Source: Streptococcus porci DSM 23759
GTDB taxonomy: Bacteria > Bacillota > Bacilli > Lactobacillales > Streptococcaceae
DNA length: 64,000 nt
Assembly: GCF_000423765.1 (NCBI RefSeq)
Contig: NZ_AUIP01000012.1
Coordinates: forward strand, 36,041-100,040
Direction: 5' to 3'
Shown here in pieces: positions 63,681 through 64,000 of this stretch. The translations under genes and the position numbers were made by a program. The notes under the pieces were generated by a model. That model did no database searches. It worked only from the letters and a program-made list of their open reading frames with translations, and was not told where the DNA came from. How positions within the stretch are numbered: position 1 is the stretch's first letter; every line of letters starts with the position of its first letter.

Positions 63681-64000
63681 TTAAACTCGTTTAGCGCCTG
63701 TCGCGCCGATAAAGCGCACGTACCAAGGTGCTTTGCTAGTCCATTTTTTGTGAGGCATATCTCGGCCAGTAGACTCTTTAAACATCTCTTTGATGATTTT
63801 CCACTCGTCTGGATGTGATAGCCCTTTGATTGTATTGTTAGATCCGTTGTAATAGTAAACGGTGCCTTTATTCCAGTTTTTGTCTCCGTCGACGGTAAAA
63901 GTAAAGTGCATATCTGCTCCTTCTATTGATTGATTTGTTTTTGGTGTGGTAGATTCTTTTTTACTTGGTTTAGCTACAGTTTTTTTAGGTCTAAAAGCCG
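63681..64000 (-). CDS. C-terminal part of a phage endolysin-like protein (continues beyond the window)
   Basis: The frame is open from the window edge. The visible part starts with a Lys/Thr/Pro-rich linker (RPKKTVAKPSKKESTTPKTN) and then about 76 residues with FTVDGDKNWNKGTVYYYNGS, LSHPDEWKIIKEMFKESTGR and PWYVRFIGATGAKRV. A flexible linker followed by a small beta-rich Trp/Tyr domain is typical of the wall-binding end of streptococcal phage lysins. The catalytic domain is not in view, so this call is tentative. An internal ATG at 63911 has a GGAGCAG upstream but is probably not a start. Confidence 0.5.
   Translation of the reverse strand, partial: AFRPKKTVAKPSKKESTTPKTNQSIEGADMHFTFTVDGDKNWNKGTVYYYNGSNNTIKGLSHPDEWKIIKEMFKESTGRDMPHKKWTSKAPWYVRFIGATGAKRV

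Larger units (their letters stand above)
63150..64000. mobile_element. Probable end of a prophage or second element abutting the ICE
   Basis: About 530 bases without a gene hold a near-perfect 16-bp inverted repeat (63319-63352), a 14-bp stem terminator (63351-63397), an ATTATTGACA / TGTCAATAAT stem (63441-63472), paired CTACTGTATTTT repeats (63577, 63597) and an ACCGACA / TGTCGGT stem (63619-63636). Repeated short motifs of this type are common in phage attachment arms. They are followed by a leftward endolysin-like gene, usually the last late gene before a prophage attachment site. Confidence 0.5.

Overview
This 64 kb window is a low-GC Firmicute chromosome segment, most likely Streptococcus suis or a close relative. 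The partial rimM at the left edge is streptococcal. The 15-base core TTATTTAAGAGTAAC, repeated at 3595 and 63135, is the attachment core known for the rplL-targeting ICESa2603 / 89K family of streptococcal integrative and conjugative elements (ICEs). The region between the repeats has that family's backbone. The species call is an inference from these features.

Layout. 1-3500: chromosome (rimM, capA-like, a two-gene ABC exporter). 3595-63149: an ICE of about 59.5 kb. From left to right it carries (i) a tyrosine integrase, a DUF3173 protein and an XRE regulator; (ii) about 25 kb of sugar-catabolism cargo (5749-30747); (iii) oriT region, MobC and MOBP relaxase (31.1-33.0 kb); (iv) an SOS/UV cassette (LexA-like repressor, Y-family polymerase, YolD-like protein; 33.6-36.5 kb); (v) a promoter / structured RNA / terminator / PBECR4-like nuclease unit (36.56-37.35 kb); (vi) on the minus strand, SSB, a 2422-residue methyltransferase-helicase and two cytosine-C5 methyltransferases; (vii) a DUF3990 pair with its own promoter; (viii) the type IV secretion operon read leftward from repA at the right end (62.9 to 48.9 kb), with an LPXTG/G5 adhesin, PcfB, VirD4, SSB, VirB2-, VirB6-, PrgI- and VirB4-like proteins and a CHAP hydrolase. 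63150-64000: what looks like the end of a prophage, with repeat-rich noncoding DNA and the C-terminus of an endolysin-like protein running off the window.

The cargo is the most striking part. It consists of three divergons of the same design: a rightward AraC-type regulator next to a leftward catabolic operon. A: RhaR / RhaB-RhaA-RhaD. B: AraC / GPH transporter, TIM-barrel isomerase, GH78 alpha-L-rhamnosidase, GH1 beta-glucosidase, second transporter. C: AraC / GH78 rhamnosidase, a decayed esterase, GH3 beta-glucosidase, LacS-type transporter with a fused IIA domain. A membrane-anchored esterase and remains of an older beta-glucoside locus lie between B and C. Together they would import rhamnose-containing beta-glucosides (rutinose-type plant glycosides are the obvious candidates), cut them with cytoplasmic rhamnosidases and glucosidases, and feed rhamnose to RhaABD. 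Module B is flanked by 462-bp direct repeats of the 3' end of rhaR, so it appears to be a separate insertion.

The second highlight is the PBECR4-like putative nuclease. Directly upstream lie a consensus promoter, about 148 nt of foldable RNA and an intrinsic terminator, which is the layout of type III toxin-antitoxin loci. No CRISPR array, rRNA, tRNA or insertion sequence was seen.
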